The notes beneath the pieces are model-generated. The model was not told where the DNA came from. It was given only the letters and a program-made list of their open reading frames with translations, and did not search any database. Position numbers and translations under genes: made by a program. Positions 1 to 9,264 of a stretch of DNA of 64,000 bases are shown piece after piece. This DNA is from Micromonospora sp. NBRC 110009 (GTDB lineage: Bacteria > Actinomycetota > Actinomycetes > Mycobacteriales > Micromonosporaceae). The stretch covers positions 868,001-932,000 of the forward strand of contig NZ_CP130427.1 in assembly GCF_030518795.1 (NCBI RefSeq). Direction: 5' to 3'. Every line of letters starts with the position of its first letter. Position 1 is the first letter of the stretch.

Positions 1-346
1 GGTGGCCCTGATCCGCCCGGCCCGCCTGGTCTCCGCCTCGGCCCGCCGCTGCGTGCAGACCCTGGACCCGGCGGCCGCCCTGCTGGACCTGCCCATCGAG
101 GTGGTCGGCGACCTGGACGAGCCGAAGCCGGGCCAGCAGCCGGAGGAGTGCGCCCTGGCCGGGGCGGCCCGGCTGACCGACCTGGCGGCCGCCGGGGAGC
201 CGGTCGCCGTGTGCAGCCAGGGCAAGGTGATCCCCGGCATGCTGGAACGCCTGACCGGGCGGGCCGACGACTTCACCACCGCGAAGGGCGGCGGCTGGCT
301 GCTTGCCTTCGCCGGCGACCGCCTGCTCGCCGCCGACCGGCTGTAA
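1..346 (+). CDS. NUDIX/histidine-phosphatase protein, C-terminal part (5' truncated)
   Basis: The reading frame is open at the left window edge, so only the last 114 or so residues are visible. They resemble the C-terminal histidine-phosphatase-like domain of MutT1-type actinobacterial proteins, which fuse an N-terminal NUDIX domain to a phosphoglycerate-mutase-like domain and clean oxidised or diadenosine nucleotides. The stretch SASARRCVQTL matches the usual SxxxRCxQT helix after the first catalytic histidine, and CSQGKVIPGML corresponds to the second conserved block, with Gln-Gly where a catalytic His-Gly is common. The N-terminal NUDIX box lies outside the window and was not seen. The gene ends directly on a palindromic repeat. 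Confidence 0.7.
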   Translation, partial: VALIRPARLVSASARRCVQTLDPAAALLDLPIEVVGDLDEPKPGQQPEECALAGAARLTDLAAAGEPVAVCSQGKVIPGMLERLTGRADDFTTAKGGGWLLAFAGDRLLAADRL

Positions 347-395
347 GGAGGGGCCCCTGCTTAACGCCTCCGGTAGGGCAGGGCCCCCGCCTAAC
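344..395 (+). repeat. Two-hairpin intergenic repeat, copy 1
   Basis: This 52-bp element starts at the stop codon of the preceding gene. It has two short GC palindromes, centred on GGGGCCCC (350-357) and GGGCCC (381-386), separated by CTTAACGCCT (359-368), and ends in CTAAC. The same layout recurs at 47870-47922 on the other strand, again immediately after a stop codon (gatB). It probably folds into two hairpins at the mRNA 3' end, as a terminator or RNA-stability element. The function is inferred. Confidence 0.7.
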
Positions 396-426
396 CGCCG
401 GCACCGGGCAACGGAGGGTCCCGCAT

Positions 427-2460
427 TCAGCGCGGAGTCAGGGTGACCGCGACGGGTAGGTGGTCGCTGGCCGTGGTGCGCGGCGCCCGCGCGTCCGTCG
501 CGGTGAGGCCGGGTGAGACGAAGACGTGGTCGATCTGCTCGCGCGGATCGTCGGCCGGGCTGGTCGGCAGCGGCCGGGCCGCGGCCAGCGCGTCCACCAG
601 GCCGGCCGTGGTGAACTCGGCGAACGCGGGCTCGCCCGGCTCGGTGTTGAGGTCGCCGGCCAGCACCAGCGGGCGGCCCGCCGCGTACCCGGTGGCGAAG
701 GCGGCGACCTCGCGGGCCTGGGCCACCGGCCCCTGCCCGGGCGGCGGTTGCAGGTGGGTGGCGACCACGGCGAGATCCCGGCCGCCGCCCAGGTCGAGCG
801 TGACGCCGAGGGCCTGTGCCCCGGTCGGCGCGCCGTGCGCGGCCAACGGCCGGGTCCGGGCGGACCGGACCGGGAAGCGGCTGAGCACCGCGTCACCCCA
901 GACCGGATCGGCGGCGGGCGCGAAGACGTACGGCATCCGCAGCCGCTGGGCCAGCCGGGCGAGGGTGTCGTGGCCGCCGTTGAGCAGCCAGCCCCGGTCC
1001 ACCTCGCTGAGCAGCACCACGTCGGGCCGGCTGCCGGTGACCACCCGGGCCACCGCGTCCAGGTCGAGCCGGCCGTCCAGCCCGAACCCCATCCGGATGT
1101 TGTACGCGACGACCCGTACCGCCGGCGGTGGCGCGGCGGCCGGCGGTGGCGCGGTCGCCGGCCGGTGCATCTCGAGCGCCACCCCGGTCAGCAGCACCAG
1201 GGCCAGCACGGTCGACCTGCGGGGCCATCCGGTGAGCACCGGGCTGCCCTGCGCCGGCCCGGCGAGGGCGACCACGGCGATCAGGGCGGCCACCGCCACC
1301 GGCACCCAGCCGTTGGGATAACCCAGGTCATACGCGGCGTAGTAGGCGACCGCAGCGACGGCGAAGACCAGCATCCCGCCGACGGCGGCGGATCCGCGTC
1401 GCGCCGCAGCACGATCGTCCGCCTCGGCCGTGGGCGGGAAGGTGGTGTCGGTGCGGCCGAGGCAGCCGCCCAGGCCGGCGGCGGTGAGCAGGTACGCCGG
1501 CACCAGCCAGCCCGGCCGGTCGGCGGCGAAGAGCCCCGCCCCGACCAGCAGCGCGGCCGGCCAGAGCCCGCGCGCCAGCCAGGCCGGCAGCCGGGTGAGG
1601 GCGGCCAGCAGGAAGAGCAGGACCGCGTAGCCCGGCAGGACCGAGGGGTGCCCCTCCGGTGGCTGGGCGACGCCGTCGCCGTAGGAGCCCGCGGCGCTCC
1701 ACAGCGCCGGGGAGAGCGCCACCTGTCCGGCCAGTAGCAGCGCGGGCCCGCACAGCAGCCAGGCCCGGCCGCCCGCCGTAGGCCAGGCGGCCGACCGCCG
1801 GCCCGCCGCCGCCGCGCCGGATCCGGCGGTGGGCAACGCGGCGGGCACGCACAGGGCGTCGGCGGGTACCGCCGCACTGGTCGCGTCGTCAGCGGACGCG
1901 ACCGGCGCCGGCCGCCCGCCGAGGACCGCGGACGTCGCCAGGAACGCCAGCACCAGCAGGCCGCTCACGCCCCACCCGAGCGCACCGCCCCGCCAGACCA
2001 GGTCCTCGGTGGCCAGCAGCGCGTGACCGACGGCGGACACCGTCAGGCCGATCGCCAGCCCCGGGACCGGCCGGTCGACCGGCGCGGCGGTCGCGGCGAG
2101 CCAGACCAGGCCGGCGAGCAGCCCGGCACAGGCCAGCCAGAGCTGTGCCCGGCCGCCGGGCGCGGCGGTCAGGGTGAGCCGGGCAGCGGCCAGCACCCCG
2201 GCCGCCACGAGGCCGACCGGGCGGGGACCGCACCGACGGACGAGGGCCGGAGCGGAAAGCGCGAGCACGAACCAGCTGAGCGCGAACGCGCCGAGCAGTT
2301 CGGCCGGCGTCTCGGCCGCCCGGCCGAAGATGGTGATGACCGAGGGGAGCCACACCCGGAGCACGTCCAGCAGGACCACGACGCCGAGAGCGAGCGCGGC
2401 GGAATGGAGATGACGGTGGCGCACGGCGCCTCTTCTCGTGACCGACGGGGTGTTCGGCAC
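427..2460 (-). CDS. Multi-pass membrane protein with C-terminal endonuclease/exonuclease/phosphatase domain
   Basis: 677 aa. Roughly residues 20-430 form a series of hydrophobic segments typical of ten or more membrane helices. The last 230 residues form an endonuclease/exonuclease/phosphatase (DNase I-like) fold. Its metal and catalytic residues are recognisable: Asn in YNIRMG, Glu in LLSEVD, His in ATHLQ, Asp/Asn in GDLNTEPGE, and Asp-His pairs in EQIDHVF and ASDHLPV. The family cleaves phosphodiester or phosphoinositide-type bonds; the substrate here is unknown. The GTG start at 2460 has a GGAG about 7 nt upstream. It lies downstream of hup but behind a strong hairpin, so it probably has its own promoter. 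A smaller relative is at 15824-16804. Confidence 0.8.
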   Translation of the reverse strand: MPNTPSVTRRGAVRHRHLHSAALALGVVVLLDVLRVWLPSVITIFGRAAETPAELLGAFALSWFVLALSAPALVRRCGPRPVGLVAAGVLAAARLTLTAAPGGRAQLWLACAGLLAGLVWLAATAAPVDRPVPGLAIGLTVSAVGHALLATEDLVWRGGALGWGVSGLLVLAFLATSAVLGGRPAPVASADDATSAAVPADALCVPAALPTAGSGAAAAGRRSAAWPTAGGRAWLLCGPALLLAGQVALSPALWSAAGSYGDGVAQPPEGHPSVLPGYAVLLFLLAALTRLPAWLARGLWPAALLVGAGLFAADRPGWLVPAYLLTAAGLGGCLGRTDTTFPPTAEADDRAAARRGSAAVGGMLVFAVAAVAYYAAYDLGYPNGWVPVAVAALIAVVALAGPAQGSPVLTGWPRRSTVLALVLLTGVALEMHRPATAPPPAAAPPPAVRVVAYNIRMGFGLDGRLDLDAVARVVTGSRPDVVLLSEVDRGWLLNGGHDTLARLAQRLRMPYVFAPAADPVWGDAVLSRFPVRSARTRPLAAHGAPTGAQALGVTLDLGGGRDLAVVATHLQPPPGQGPVAQAREVAAFATGYAAGRPLVLAGDLNTEPGEPAFAEFTTAGLVDALAAARPLPTSPADDPREQIDHVFVSPGLTATDARAPRTTASDHLPVAVTLTPR

Positions 2461-2510
2461 GAGGATTCTCCGGGGCCGCTCGACGGTGGGTCAACGCGTA
2501 CCCACGAAGA

Positions 2511-2540
2511 AGGGCGCCCACCGCGAGCGGTGGGCGCCCT
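2511..2540 (-). terminator. Hairpin terminator after hup
   Basis: A perfect 12-bp stem (arms 2511-2522 and 2529-2540) with a 6-nt loop lies 13 bp past the hup stop codon. There is no long T-run, which is common for actinobacterial intrinsic terminators. Confidence 0.75.
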
Positions 2541-2553
2541 CAGGCCGGTCGGG

Positions 2554-3195
2554 TCAGCGCCGGGTGGCGGCCTTCTTGGCCGGTGCCTTCTTCGCGGGCG
2601 CCTTCTTGGCGGCCGTGGTCTTCTTCGCCGCGGTGGCCTTCGCCGCCGTGGTCTTCTTGGCCGCGGTGGTCTTCTTGGCCGGCGCGGTCTTCTTGGCCGG
2701 CGCGGTCTTCTTGGCCGCGGTGGTCTTCTTGGCCGCGGTGGTCTTCTTCGCCGCCGCCGTCTTCTTGGCCGCGGTGGCCTTCGCCGCCGCGGTCTTCTTG
2801 GCGGCGCCGGCCGCGGTGGTCTTCCTGGCGGTGGTCGCCTTGGCCCCGGCCGCCTTCGCGCCGGTGGCCTTGGCGGCGGCCGCGGTGGTCTTCTTGGCGG
2901 CGGCCGTGTCCTTCGGCACCTTGCCGCTGGCCACCATCTCCTTGAACCCGGCGCCCGGGCGGAACGTCGGGACGGAGGTCTTCTTGACCTTCACCGCCTC
3001 GCCGGTCCGCGGGTTGCGCGCTGTTCGGGCGCCTCGGACGCGCTTTTCGAACGCTCCGAAACCGGTGATCGCCACCTTCTCGCCCTTGGTGACCGCCCCC
3101 TGAACCTCAGCGAGGACCGCGTCGAGCGCGGCCGTCGCCGTCTTCCGGTCCCCCAGGCGAACGGCGAGCGCCTCAATGAGCTCGGCCTTGTTCAC
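2554..3195 (-). CDS. hup: HU-family nucleoid protein with long Lys/Ala-rich tail
   Basis: 213 aa. The first 95 or so residues are a complete HU fold, beginning [11 protein letters not shown] and including the DNA-binding arm with [14 protein letters not shown]. The remaining 115 or so residues are low complexity, made of AAKKT/PAKK-type units, like the histone H1-like tails of mycobacterial HupB/Hlp and Streptomyces HupS. The tail is expected to raise DNA affinity and compaction. I chose the GTG at 3195 over the longer open frame because HU starts there and GGGAGG sits about 5 nt upstream. The tail repeats make this gene prone to length variation between strains. Confidence 0.95.
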   Translation of the reverse strand: MNKAELIEALAVRLGDRKTATAALDAVLAEVQGAVTKGEKVAITGFGAFEKRVRGARTARNPRTGEAVKVKKTSVPTFRPGAGFKEMVASGKVPKDTAAAKKTTAAAAKATGAKAAGAKATTARKTTAAGAAKKTAAAKATAAKKTAAAKKTTAAKKTTAAKKTAPAKKTAPAKKTTAAKKTTAAKATAAKKTTAAKKAPAKKAPAKKAATRR

Positions 3196-3309
3196 GACTT
3201 CCTCCCGATTGTGCAACTGACTCGACGCGAGCCATTCTGCGCGCACGGTATGCCCTGTGCTGCCTGGACACAAACATTCGATGGAAAAAAGCCCTTGTGT
3301 CGTAACGGA

Positions 3310-3342
3310 TTCGCCCCCACCGGCCGGGCCGGTGGGGGCGAA
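3310..3342 (-). terminator. Hairpin terminator after leuD
   Basis: A perfect 15-bp stem (3310-3324 with 3328-3342) and 3-nt loop lie 13 bp downstream of the leuD stop, between leuD and hup. This should end the leuCD transcript. Confidence 0.8.
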
Positions 3343-3355
3343 AAGCTATCTGTGG

Positions 3356-3943
3356 TCAGGCGACCGAGGGCAGGAACGACGGCCGGGACCCCTCGAACGC
3401 ACTGATCTCGGCCTCGTGCCGGAGGGTGAGTCCAATGTCATCCAAGCCCTCCATCAGCCGCCAACGGCTGTGGTCGTCCAGCGGGAAGGCCCAGGTGGCG
3501 TCGCCGGCGTGGACCTGGCGGGCGGTGAGGTCGACCGTGATCGCAGTGGTGGGGTCGGATTCCACCAAGTCCCAGAGTTCCTCGACGGCTTTCAATTCCA
3601 GCTCCACCGGAAGGAGACCTTCCTTGAGCGCGTTGCCGCGGAAGATGTCGCCGAAGCGGGGAGAGATCACGGCGCGGAAGCCCCAGTCCCGCAGCGCCCA
3701 GACGGCGTGCTCGCGGGAGGAGCCGGTGCCGAACTCCGGGCCGGCGATCAGAATCGACGCACCCGAATGAGCGGGATCGTTGAGAACGAATGACGGGTCC
3801 TCCCGCCACGCGTTGAAGAGCCCGTCTGCGAAACCGGTCCGGGTCACCCGCTTGAGGTACACGGCGGGGATGATCTGGTCGGTGTCCACGTTGGACCGGC
3901 GCAGCGGCACGGCGGTGCCGGTGTGGGTGGTGAACTTGTCCAT
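3356..3943 (-). CDS. leuD: 3-isopropylmalate dehydratase small subunit
   Basis: 195 aa, normal for LeuD. With LeuC it isomerises 2-isopropylmalate to 3-isopropylmalate in leucine synthesis. Characteristic motifs are [11 protein letters not shown] near the N-terminus and the swivel-domain substrate loop [10 protein letters not shown]. The ATG at 3943 lies 15 bp past the leuC stop, so the two subunits are co-transcribed. A strong hairpin follows. Confidence 0.97.
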   Translation of the reverse strand: MDKFTTHTGTAVPLRRSNVDTDQIIPAVYLKRVTRTGFADGLFNAWREDPSFVLNDPAHSGASILIAGPEFGTGSSREHAVWALRDWGFRAVISPRFGDIFRGNALKEGLLPVELELKAVEELWDLVESDPTTAITVDLTARQVHAGDATWAFPLDDHSRWRLMEGLDDIGLTLRHEAEISAFEGSRPSFLPSVA

Positions 3944-3958
3944 CTCTCGGCTGCCCTT

Positions 3959-5401
3959 CTACAGGTCGGCGGGGGCGGCCAGCCGGCCGACCACGGCGGT
4001 GGCGGCGGCGACCGGCGGGGACACCAGGTGGGTACGCCCGCCCCGGCCCTGGCGGCCCTCGAAGTTGCGGTTGGAGGTCGAGGCCGAGCGCTGGCCCGGC
4101 GACAGGGTGTCCGGGTTCATGCCCAGACACATGGAGCAGCCGGCGAAGCGCCATTCGGCGCCGGCGTCGGTGAAGACCTTGTCCAGCCCCTCCGCCTCGG
4201 CCGCCTCGCGGACCGCGGCGGAGCCGGGGACCACCAGCATGCGTACGCCGTCGGCGACCTGGTGTCCGCGCAGCACGTCGGCGGCGGCCCGCAGGTCCTC
4301 CAGCCGGCCGTTGGTGCAGGAGCCGACGAAGACCACGTCCACCGCGAGGTCGCGCAGCGCCGTGCCCGGCTTGAGGTCCATGTACTCCAGGGCCCGCCGG
4401 GCGGCCGCCCGCTCCGGCTCGGTGACGAACTCCTCCGGGTCCGGCACGGCGGAGCCCAGCGGCGCCCCCTGCCCGGGGTTGGTGCCCCAGGTGACGAACG
4501 GGGTGATCCGGCTGGCGTCCAGGGTCACCTCGGCGTCGAACGTCGCCCCCTCGTCGGTGGGCAGGGTCCGCCAGTAGTCCACCGCCGCGTCCCAGTCGGC
4601 CCCCTCGGGCGCGTTCGGCCGCCCCTTCAGGTACGCGAACGTGGTCTCGTCCGGCGCGATCATGCCGGCCTTGGCGCCCCACTCGATGGACATGTTGGCG
4701 ATGGTCATCCGGCCCTCCATGGAGAGGTTCCGGATCGCCTCACCGCGGTATTCCACGATGTGGCCGCGCCCGCCGCCGGTGCCCACCTGGGCGATCAGCG
4801 CCAGCACCAGGTCCTTGGCGGTGACGCCGGGGGCGAGCTGGCCGGTGACGTTCACCGCCATGGTCTTCGGGCGGGCCTGCGGCAGCGTCTGGGTGGCCAG
4901 CACGTGCTCCACCTCGCTGGTGCCGATGCCGAAGGCGAGCGCGCCGAACGCGCCGTGGGTGGCGGTGTGCGAGTCGCCGCAGACGATCGTCATGCCCGGC
5001 TGGGTGAGGCCCAGCTGCGGGCCGATGACGTGCACGATGCCCTGGTTCTCGTCGCCCAGCGGGTGCAGCCGTACGCCGAACTCGGCGCAGTTGCGGCGCA
5101 GCGTCTCGATCTGGGTGCGGGAGGTGGGGTCCGCGATCGTGAGCAGGTCGCCGCGACGGGACCGGAACGCCGGGTCGGCGTACCCGGTCGGGGTGTTGTG
5201 GTCCTCGGTCGCGATCGTCAGGTCGGTGCGGCGGACCCGGCGGCCGGCGAGACGGAGGCCGTCGAACGCCTGCGGGCTGGTGACCTCGTGGAGCAGGTGC
5301 AGGTCGATGAAGAGCAGGTCCGGCTCGCCGTCGGCGGCGCGGACGACGTGCGCGTCCCAGACCTTCTCGGCCAGGGTCCTCGGTTGAGTGACTCCCACCA
5401 T
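3959..5401 (-). CDS. leuC: 3-isopropylmalate dehydratase large subunit
   Basis: 480 aa, aconitase superfamily. The three cysteines that hold the 4Fe-4S cluster are visible in VGSCTNGR and in CSMCLGMN. The substrate motifs [12 protein letters not shown] and NRNFEGRQG are intact. The ATG at 5401 is preceded, on the minus strand, by TAGGAT (5413-5408) and then 6 nt, which fits a -10 element giving a leaderless mRNA. It is divergent from the IclR-type regulator, whose -35 box lies just beside the leuC start codon, so regulation of the two is physically linked. Confidence 0.97.
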   Translation of the reverse strand: MVGVTQPRTLAEKVWDAHVVRAADGEPDLLFIDLHLLHEVTSPQAFDGLRLAGRRVRRTDLTIATEDHNTPTGYADPAFRSRRGDLLTIADPTSRTQIETLRRNCAEFGVRLHPLGDENQGIVHVIGPQLGLTQPGMTIVCGDSHTATHGAFGALAFGIGTSEVEHVLATQTLPQARPKTMAVNVTGQLAPGVTAKDLVLALIAQVGTGGGRGHIVEYRGEAIRNLSMEGRMTIANMSIEWGAKAGMIAPDETTFAYLKGRPNAPEGADWDAAVDYWRTLPTDEGATFDAEVTLDASRITPFVTWGTNPGQGAPLGSAVPDPEEFVTEPERAAARRALEYMDLKPGTALRDLAVDVVFVGSCTNGRLEDLRAAADVLRGHQVADGVRMLVVPGSAAVREAAEAEGLDKVFTDAGAEWRFAGCSMCLGMNPDTLSPGQRSASTSNRNFEGRQGRGGRTHLVSPPVAAATAVVGRLAAPADL

Positions 5402-5438
5402 CTGGACATCCTAAATTCTGGGAGGTAAATTTCGGCTT
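5402..5438. promoter_or_regulatory. Interlocked leuC / ndgR promoters
   Basis: Only 37 bp separate the two start codons. For the + strand gene, TGGACA (5403-5408), a 17-bp spacer, TAAATT (5426-5431) and 7 nt lead to GTG 5439. For leuC, TAGGAT (5413-5408, minus) lies 6 nt from its ATG. An AAATT (5413-5417) / AATTT (5428-5432) inverted repeat spans the centre and could be part of the regulator's operator. NdgR-type proteins are known to bind the leuC-ndgR region in Streptomyces; the exact site here is inferred. Confidence 0.65.
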
Positions 5439-6137
5439 GTGGGACACAGTATGAGCGGTGTCGGCGTTCTCGACAAGGCGGTGGTCATTCTGGCCGCCTG
5501 CGTCGACGGCGCCAGCCTGGCCGAACTCGTTGAACGCACCAAGCTGCCCCGGGCCACCGCGCACCGGCTGGCGCAGGCGCTGGAGATCCACCGGATGCTG
5601 GTCCGGGACACGCAGGGACGGTGGCGGCCCGGCCCCCGGCTCGGGGAGCTGGCCAACGCCGCGCCGGACGTGCTGCTGACCGCGGCCGAGCCGCTGCTCG
5701 CCGCGCTGCGCGACGCCACCGGGGAGAGCGCCCAGCTCTACCTGCGCCGGGCCGACGAGCGGATCTGCGTGGCCGCCGCCGAGCGGGCCAGCGGCCTGCG
5801 CGACACCGTGCCGATCGGCTCGGTGCTCCCGATGACGGCCGGTTCCGCCGCGCAGATCCTGCTGGCCTGGGAGCCGCCGGAGGCGGTGATGCCGCTGCTG
5901 CCCCGCTCCAAGTTCACCGGCCGCACCCTGGCCGAGGTACGCCGCCGGGGCTGGGCGCAGAGCGTCGCCGAGCGGGAGGCCGGCGTGGCGAGCGTCTCCG
6001 CGCCGATCCGGGACCGGACCGGCCGGGTGATCGCCGCGATCAGCATCTCCGGCCCGATCGAACGCCTCGGCCGCCGCCCCGGCGAACGCCACGCCATGGC
6101 CGTGGTCCGCGCCGGCCAACGCCTCTCCGGCCTCTGA
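5439..6137 (+). CDS. ndgR: IclR-family regulator of leucine and amino-acid metabolism (NdgR/AreB type)
   Basis: 232 aa. An N-terminal winged helix-turn-helix (about residues 8-70, LAELVERTKLPRATAHRLA) is followed by an IclR effector domain. SGVGVLDKAVVIL is the typical NdgR N-terminus. Divergence from leuCD is the classic actinobacterial arrangement; NdgR/AreB controls leuCD and other amino-acid genes. I prefer the GTG at 5439 because TAAATT sits 7 nt upstream (leaderless) with a TGGACA 17 bp before that. The ATG at 5451 is the alternative and would remove four residues. Confidence 0.9.
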   Translation: MGHSMSGVGVLDKAVVILAACVDGASLAELVERTKLPRATAHRLAQALEIHRMLVRDTQGRWRPGPRLGELANAAPDVLLTAAEPLLAALRDATGESAQLYLRRADERICVAAAERASGLRDTVPIGSVLPMTAGSAAQILLAWEPPEAVMPLLPRSKFTGRTLAEVRRRGWAQSVAEREAGVASVSAPIRDRTGRVIAAISISGPIERLGRRPGERHAMAVVRAGQRLSGL

Positions 6138-6190
6138 CCCCCTCCCGGCTGCCGCCCGGTGGCGGAGTCCGGGCCCGGATGCGGAATGGC

Positions 6191-6226
6191 GAACGGCCCG
6201 TCTCGCGGGAGCGAGACGGGCCGTTC
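6191..6226. terminator. Bidirectional hairpin between ndgR and tRNA-Glu
   Basis: A perfect 16-bp stem (6191-6206 with 6211-6226) with a GGGA loop lies between convergent ndgR and the tRNA cluster. It can serve both strands. Confidence 0.8.
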
Positions 6227-6233
6227 GGTGTGG

Positions 6234-6306
6234 TAGCCCCGACCGGATTCGAACCGGCGCTACCGCCTTGAGAGGGCGGCGTCCTGGGCCGCTAGACGAC
6301 GGGGCC
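6234..6306 (-). tRNA. tRNA-Glu (CTC), copy with encoded CCA
   Basis: A 73-nt cloverleaf: acceptor GGCCCCG pairs with CGGGGCT (one G-U at the end), the anticodon loop contains CTC, and the T-loop is GGTTCGAATCC. On the minus strand the discriminator A is followed by CCA (6233-6231), so the 3' end may be encoded. The body is identical to the copy at 6459-6531. Confidence 0.97.
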
Positions 6307-6419
6307 AGGCACTTTTCCTGCTTCACCACCCTGGCGGGCGGCGCGGCAGTAGTCTAGCGGCACCACGTCCACCCCGGGCCAGGGGGGTCGGCGCCGGCAG
6401 CCGCCGTCGGAGACACGAA

Positions 6420-6450
6420 ACAGCCCGCCCCATGAGGTGGGACGGGCTGT
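6420..6450 (-). terminator. Hairpin between the two tRNA-Glu genes
   Basis: ACAGCCCG (6420-6427) pairs with CGGGCTGT (6443-6450), extended by CCCA/TGGG after one mismatch. It lies 9 bp past the second tRNA-Glu on its strand and may end or help process that transcript. Confidence 0.5.
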
Positions 6451-6458
6451 CAGCGCTG

Positions 6459-6531
6459 TAGCCCCGACCGGATTCGAACCGGCGCTACCGCCTTGAGAGG
6501 GCGGCGTCCTGGGCCGCTAGACGACGGGGCC
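6459..6531 (-). tRNA. tRNA-Glu (CTC), copy without encoded CCA
   Basis: Same 73-nt sequence as the copy at 6234-6306, with CTC anticodon. Here the discriminator A is followed by CAG, so CCA must be added enzymatically. It lies between tRNA-Gln and the other tRNA-Glu on the minus strand. Confidence 0.97.
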
Positions 6532-6595
6532 AGAACTTTCTGCTCCCCCGCCCGTACCGGGCGAGGAAGCTGCACTCTATCAGAGATCACCTGCC

Positions 6596-6615
6596 CGCTC
6601 CTCGCGCGAGGAGCG
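6596..6615. terminator. 20-bp perfect palindrome after tRNA-Gln
   Basis: CGCTCCTCGC followed by its exact complement, with no unpaired loop. It sits between tRNA-Gln and tRNA-Glu and could be a weak terminator or processing signal. The role is inferred. Confidence 0.4.
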
Positions 6616-6670
6616 GAGCAGAACTCCGCCAGAATCCAGCGTCCGGGATTCTCACGAACCCGCGGCTGCG

Positions 6671-6742
6671 CTGGGGTACCAGGACTCGAACCTAGACTAA
6701 CTGAACCAGAATCAGTCGGGCTGCCAATTACCCCATACCCCA
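6671..6742 (-). tRNA. tRNA-Gln (CTG)
   Basis: A 72-nt cloverleaf with acceptor TGGGGTA/TACCCCA, anticodon stem ACTGA/TCAGT and loop TTCTGGT giving anticodon CTG; discriminator G. CCA is not encoded. The first base pair is U-A, a known identity feature of tRNA-Gln. It heads the Gln-Glu-Glu cluster. GatCAB, encoded at 48-53.6 kb, would amidate Glu mischarged on this tRNA if the organism lacks a glutaminyl-tRNA synthetase. Confidence 0.96.
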
Positions 6743-6848
6743 TTGGCCCCTTGCGGCGCCGGGAATGAACTTTACCCTCCCCGTGCCGGCAGGCCAAATC
6801 CAACCCCCCGAACCGCACGTGACCTGCGGAAACGAGACGTCGGACGCA

Positions 6849-7652
6849 TCAGGCGACCGGCACCACCGGGTTGGTGAGCTCGCCGATCCCCTCGATCCGC
6901 ACGGTGACCGTATCCCCGTCGGTGAGCGGGCTAACCCCCGCCGGAGTGCCGGTCAGCACCACGTCACCGGGGAGCAGCGTCATCACGTGGGAGATGTACG
7001 ACACCAGGGCCGGCACGTCGAAGACCATGTCCTTGGTCCGGCCGAGCTGGCGTACCTCCATCTCCTCCGGGTTGCGGCCCACCTCACAGCGGACCTCCAG
7101 GTCCGAGACGTCCAGGCCGGTGGTGATCCACGGCCCGATCGGGCAGAACGAGTCGAAGCCCTTGGCCCGGGTCCACTGCCCGTCCGAGCGCTGGAGGTCC
7201 CGCGCCGTGACGTCGTTGGCGCAGGCGTAGCCGAAGATGGCCCGCTCGGCGGCGGCCCGGTCGGCCCGGCGCGCGCCCGGCGCGCCGATCACCACGGCCA
7301 GCTCCGCCTCGTGCTCGACCTGCTTGGAGAAGATCGGCAGGCGGATCGCGTCCCGGGGGCCGATCACCGAGGTGGAGGGCTTGAGGAAGAGCAGCGGCTC
7401 CTTCGGCACCTCGCTGCCGTGCTCGGCGGCGTGCTCGGCGTAGTTGCGGCCGACGCAGACCACCTTGCTGGGCAGGATCGGCGAAAGCAGCCGGACGTCG
7501 GAGAGCGCCCACCGGGCACCGGAGAACTGGATCTGACCGAACGGGTGGCCCTCGATCTCGGCGATGGTCAGGCCCTGCGGCCCGACCTCCGGCTCGCCCT
7601 CGACGACCCCGAACGACATTCCCTTGGCATGAGCAAAACGAGCGATACGCAC
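6849..7652 (-). CDS. Fumarylacetoacetate hydrolase-family protein
   Basis: 267 aa with a short N-terminal cap and the FAH C-terminal fold. The metal site Glu residues appear in KQVEHEAELAVVIG, and GYACANDVTARDLQ, GFDSFCPIGPW and VLTGTPAGV are standard family blocks. Members hydrolyse or isomerise acylpyruvates and related 2-oxo acids in aromatic or amino-acid breakdown; the substrate here is not predictable. The GTG at 7652 has TAGATT (7664-7659, minus) 6 nt upstream and no Shine-Dalgarno sequence, which suggests a leaderless mRNA. Confidence 0.9.
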   Translation of the reverse strand: MRIARFAHAKGMSFGVVEGEPEVGPQGLTIAEIEGHPFGQIQFSGARWALSDVRLLSPILPSKVVCVGRNYAEHAAEHGSEVPKEPLLFLKPSTSVIGPRDAIRLPIFSKQVEHEAELAVVIGAPGARRADRAAAERAIFGYACANDVTARDLQRSDGQWTRAKGFDSFCPIGPWITTGLDVSDLEVRCEVGRNPEEMEVRQLGRTKDMVFDVPALVSYISHVMTLLPGDVVLTGTPAGVSPLTDGDTVTVRIEGIGELTNPVVPVA

Positions 7653-7844
7653 CCGGCCAATCTATCCCCGCGCCGGGCCGGCTCATGCCCGGCGCGGCCG
7701 GCCGGGACGCAATCAACGGCCGATCACCCACCCGCGGTCGGCGCGCCAGCGTACGCCGGGCCGCGCCGGCCGGGGCGGGAATGCCGACTTCGTACCCGCC
7801 CGGCGGGTCCCGACCCATAGCTTCGGGTCCGGAGGTTCGTTCGT

Positions 7845-9230
7845 ATGCCTGCATCGAGACGACACCAGAGGGCCCTGGCAGTGTTGGTGAACTGCCTCGG
7901 CGTCATCGCCGCCGTACCGGCACTGCCCGCCGCGGCACCCCGGGCGGCGGCCGCACCCGCGCAGCCGGCAGCGGCGGCACCCGCCGCACCGGCGGCACGC
8001 GCCACCCCGATACCGACCGGGGCACCGGCGGCACCGCCTGCGGTGGCACCCACCAAGGCGGCGCCGATCCAGATGACGAGCCCGCCGGTCAGCGTGGCGG
8101 TGACCGCGGCGAACACCCCGGCGCCCGGGTACCGGATCCAGGTGCGCAACGCCGGGAGCTCGATGGTCGAGACGACGGTGCGCCAGGAGCTGCCGAGCGG
8201 TTCGCGGGCCACCACGGTGACCGGCGGCGGCCGGGCCACCAGCGCGGTCGGGTCGGTTGGCGCCAACGAGGTGACCTGGCGGCTGCGGCTGCCGGCGCAG
8301 AGCACGACCAACCTGAACACCGCGTTCAGCGTCGCCGCGCCCGGCCGGGCGGTCACCGCGCCCGCCTGCGTCTACGGCACCGACGGCACGCGGGCGTACG
8401 ACTGCGCCACGGCGACCTGGACGGGGCCGGCGGTGGTCCCGGCGGCGAAGGTGACGGCGGCGCCCACGTGGCGACGGCCGCCGGTGCTGCTGGGCGCGCT
8501 GGCCGCGCTCCTGGTGATCACCGGCGGTGCGCTCTGGTGGTGGTGGCAGCGCCGCCGGCGGCGTTCCGGGGTGGCGCCGGACGGTCCGGCAGCGGTGCGC
8601 GCCGGCGGCCCGGCCGTCGCCGGTGGGGCGGGCGGCCCGGCGGCCGGGGCGGTCTACCCGCGGGCGGCCATGCCGGCCGTGGCGGGCCGCCGCCGTACCC
8701 CACCGCTGTGGCTGGTGGTCGGCGTGGCGGCGGCGGTGCTGGCCGGGGTGGTCGGGGCCGCGGGGTGGACGGCCACCAAGCAGGTCTCCGGGATCAACAC
8801 CGCCAAGCAGCCCACCAGCGGCGCGTGGATGGGCAGGAGCGTCACCGGGGCGGTCGGCGTGCCGCTCCGCGAGGCGGCCTTCGAGTTCACCGTCTACCGG
8901 GTGGCGTGCGGCCTCGGGAGCCTGCCCTCGGCGCAGAAGGGCGGCCGGCAGTGCCTGGCCACGGTCGGGGTGCGCAATCTCACCCCGGGCGAGCAGACCT
9001 GGCACGGGCAACTCCAGCGCGCGTACCTGCCGGGCGGCAACTGGGTGGCCGCTGACGAGGACGCCACCCGGGTGGCGAACCTCGGCCAGGACGTGTTCGC
9101 CAGACCGGTCGCCGCGGGCAGCCGGGTGCTCCTGCCGCTGGTCTTCACCCTGCACGGCGCCGATCCGCCGAAGCAGCTGGAGCTGCGCAGCGGGGTGTTC
9201 TCCGCCGGGGTCCGGGTGGACGTGGCCTGA
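7845..9230 (+). CDS. Exported two-helix membrane protein of unknown function
   Basis: 461 aa. An N-terminal signal-like segment (residues 9-30) is followed by an Ala/Pro-rich linker and a beta-rich region around 80-190 that reads like a DUF11/surface repeat (VRNAGSSMVETTV). A first helix at about 210-232 ends in four tryptophans. A basic/Gly-Ala stretch leads to a second helix at about 283-307 and a C-terminal soluble domain containing VTGAVGVPLREAAFEFTV and paired cysteines, which resembles DUF4352-like extracytoplasmic domains. The ATG at 7845 has GGAGG 9 nt upstream. I do not recognise a specific family. Confidence 0.75.
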   Translation: MPASRRHQRALAVLVNCLGVIAAVPALPAAAPRAAAAPAQPAAAAPAAPAARATPIPTGAPAAPPAVAPTKAAPIQMTSPPVSVAVTAANTPAPGYRIQVRNAGSSMVETTVRQELPSGSRATTVTGGGRATSAVGSVGANEVTWRLRLPAQSTTNLNTAFSVAAPGRAVTAPACVYGTDGTRAYDCATATWTGPAVVPAAKVTAAPTWRRPPVLLGALAALLVITGGALWWWWQRRRRRSGVAPDGPAAVRAGGPAVAGGAGGPAAGAVYPRAAMPAVAGRRRTPPLWLVVGVAAAVLAGVVGAAGWTATKQVSGINTAKQPTSGAWMGRSVTGAVGVPLREAAFEFTVYRVACGLGSLPSAQKGGRQCLATVGVRNLTPGEQTWHGQLQRAYLPGGNWVAADEDATRVANLGQDVFARPVAAGSRVLLPLVFTLHGADPPKQLELRSGVFSAGVRVDVA

Positions 9231-9264
9231 CCGGGGGGCGGGCGGCGGTCGTACCCTGGGGTCC

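Noticed and set aside
2554..2900. Tandem DNA repeat as a separate element
   Set aside because: It is the coding sequence of the AAKK-type HU tail.
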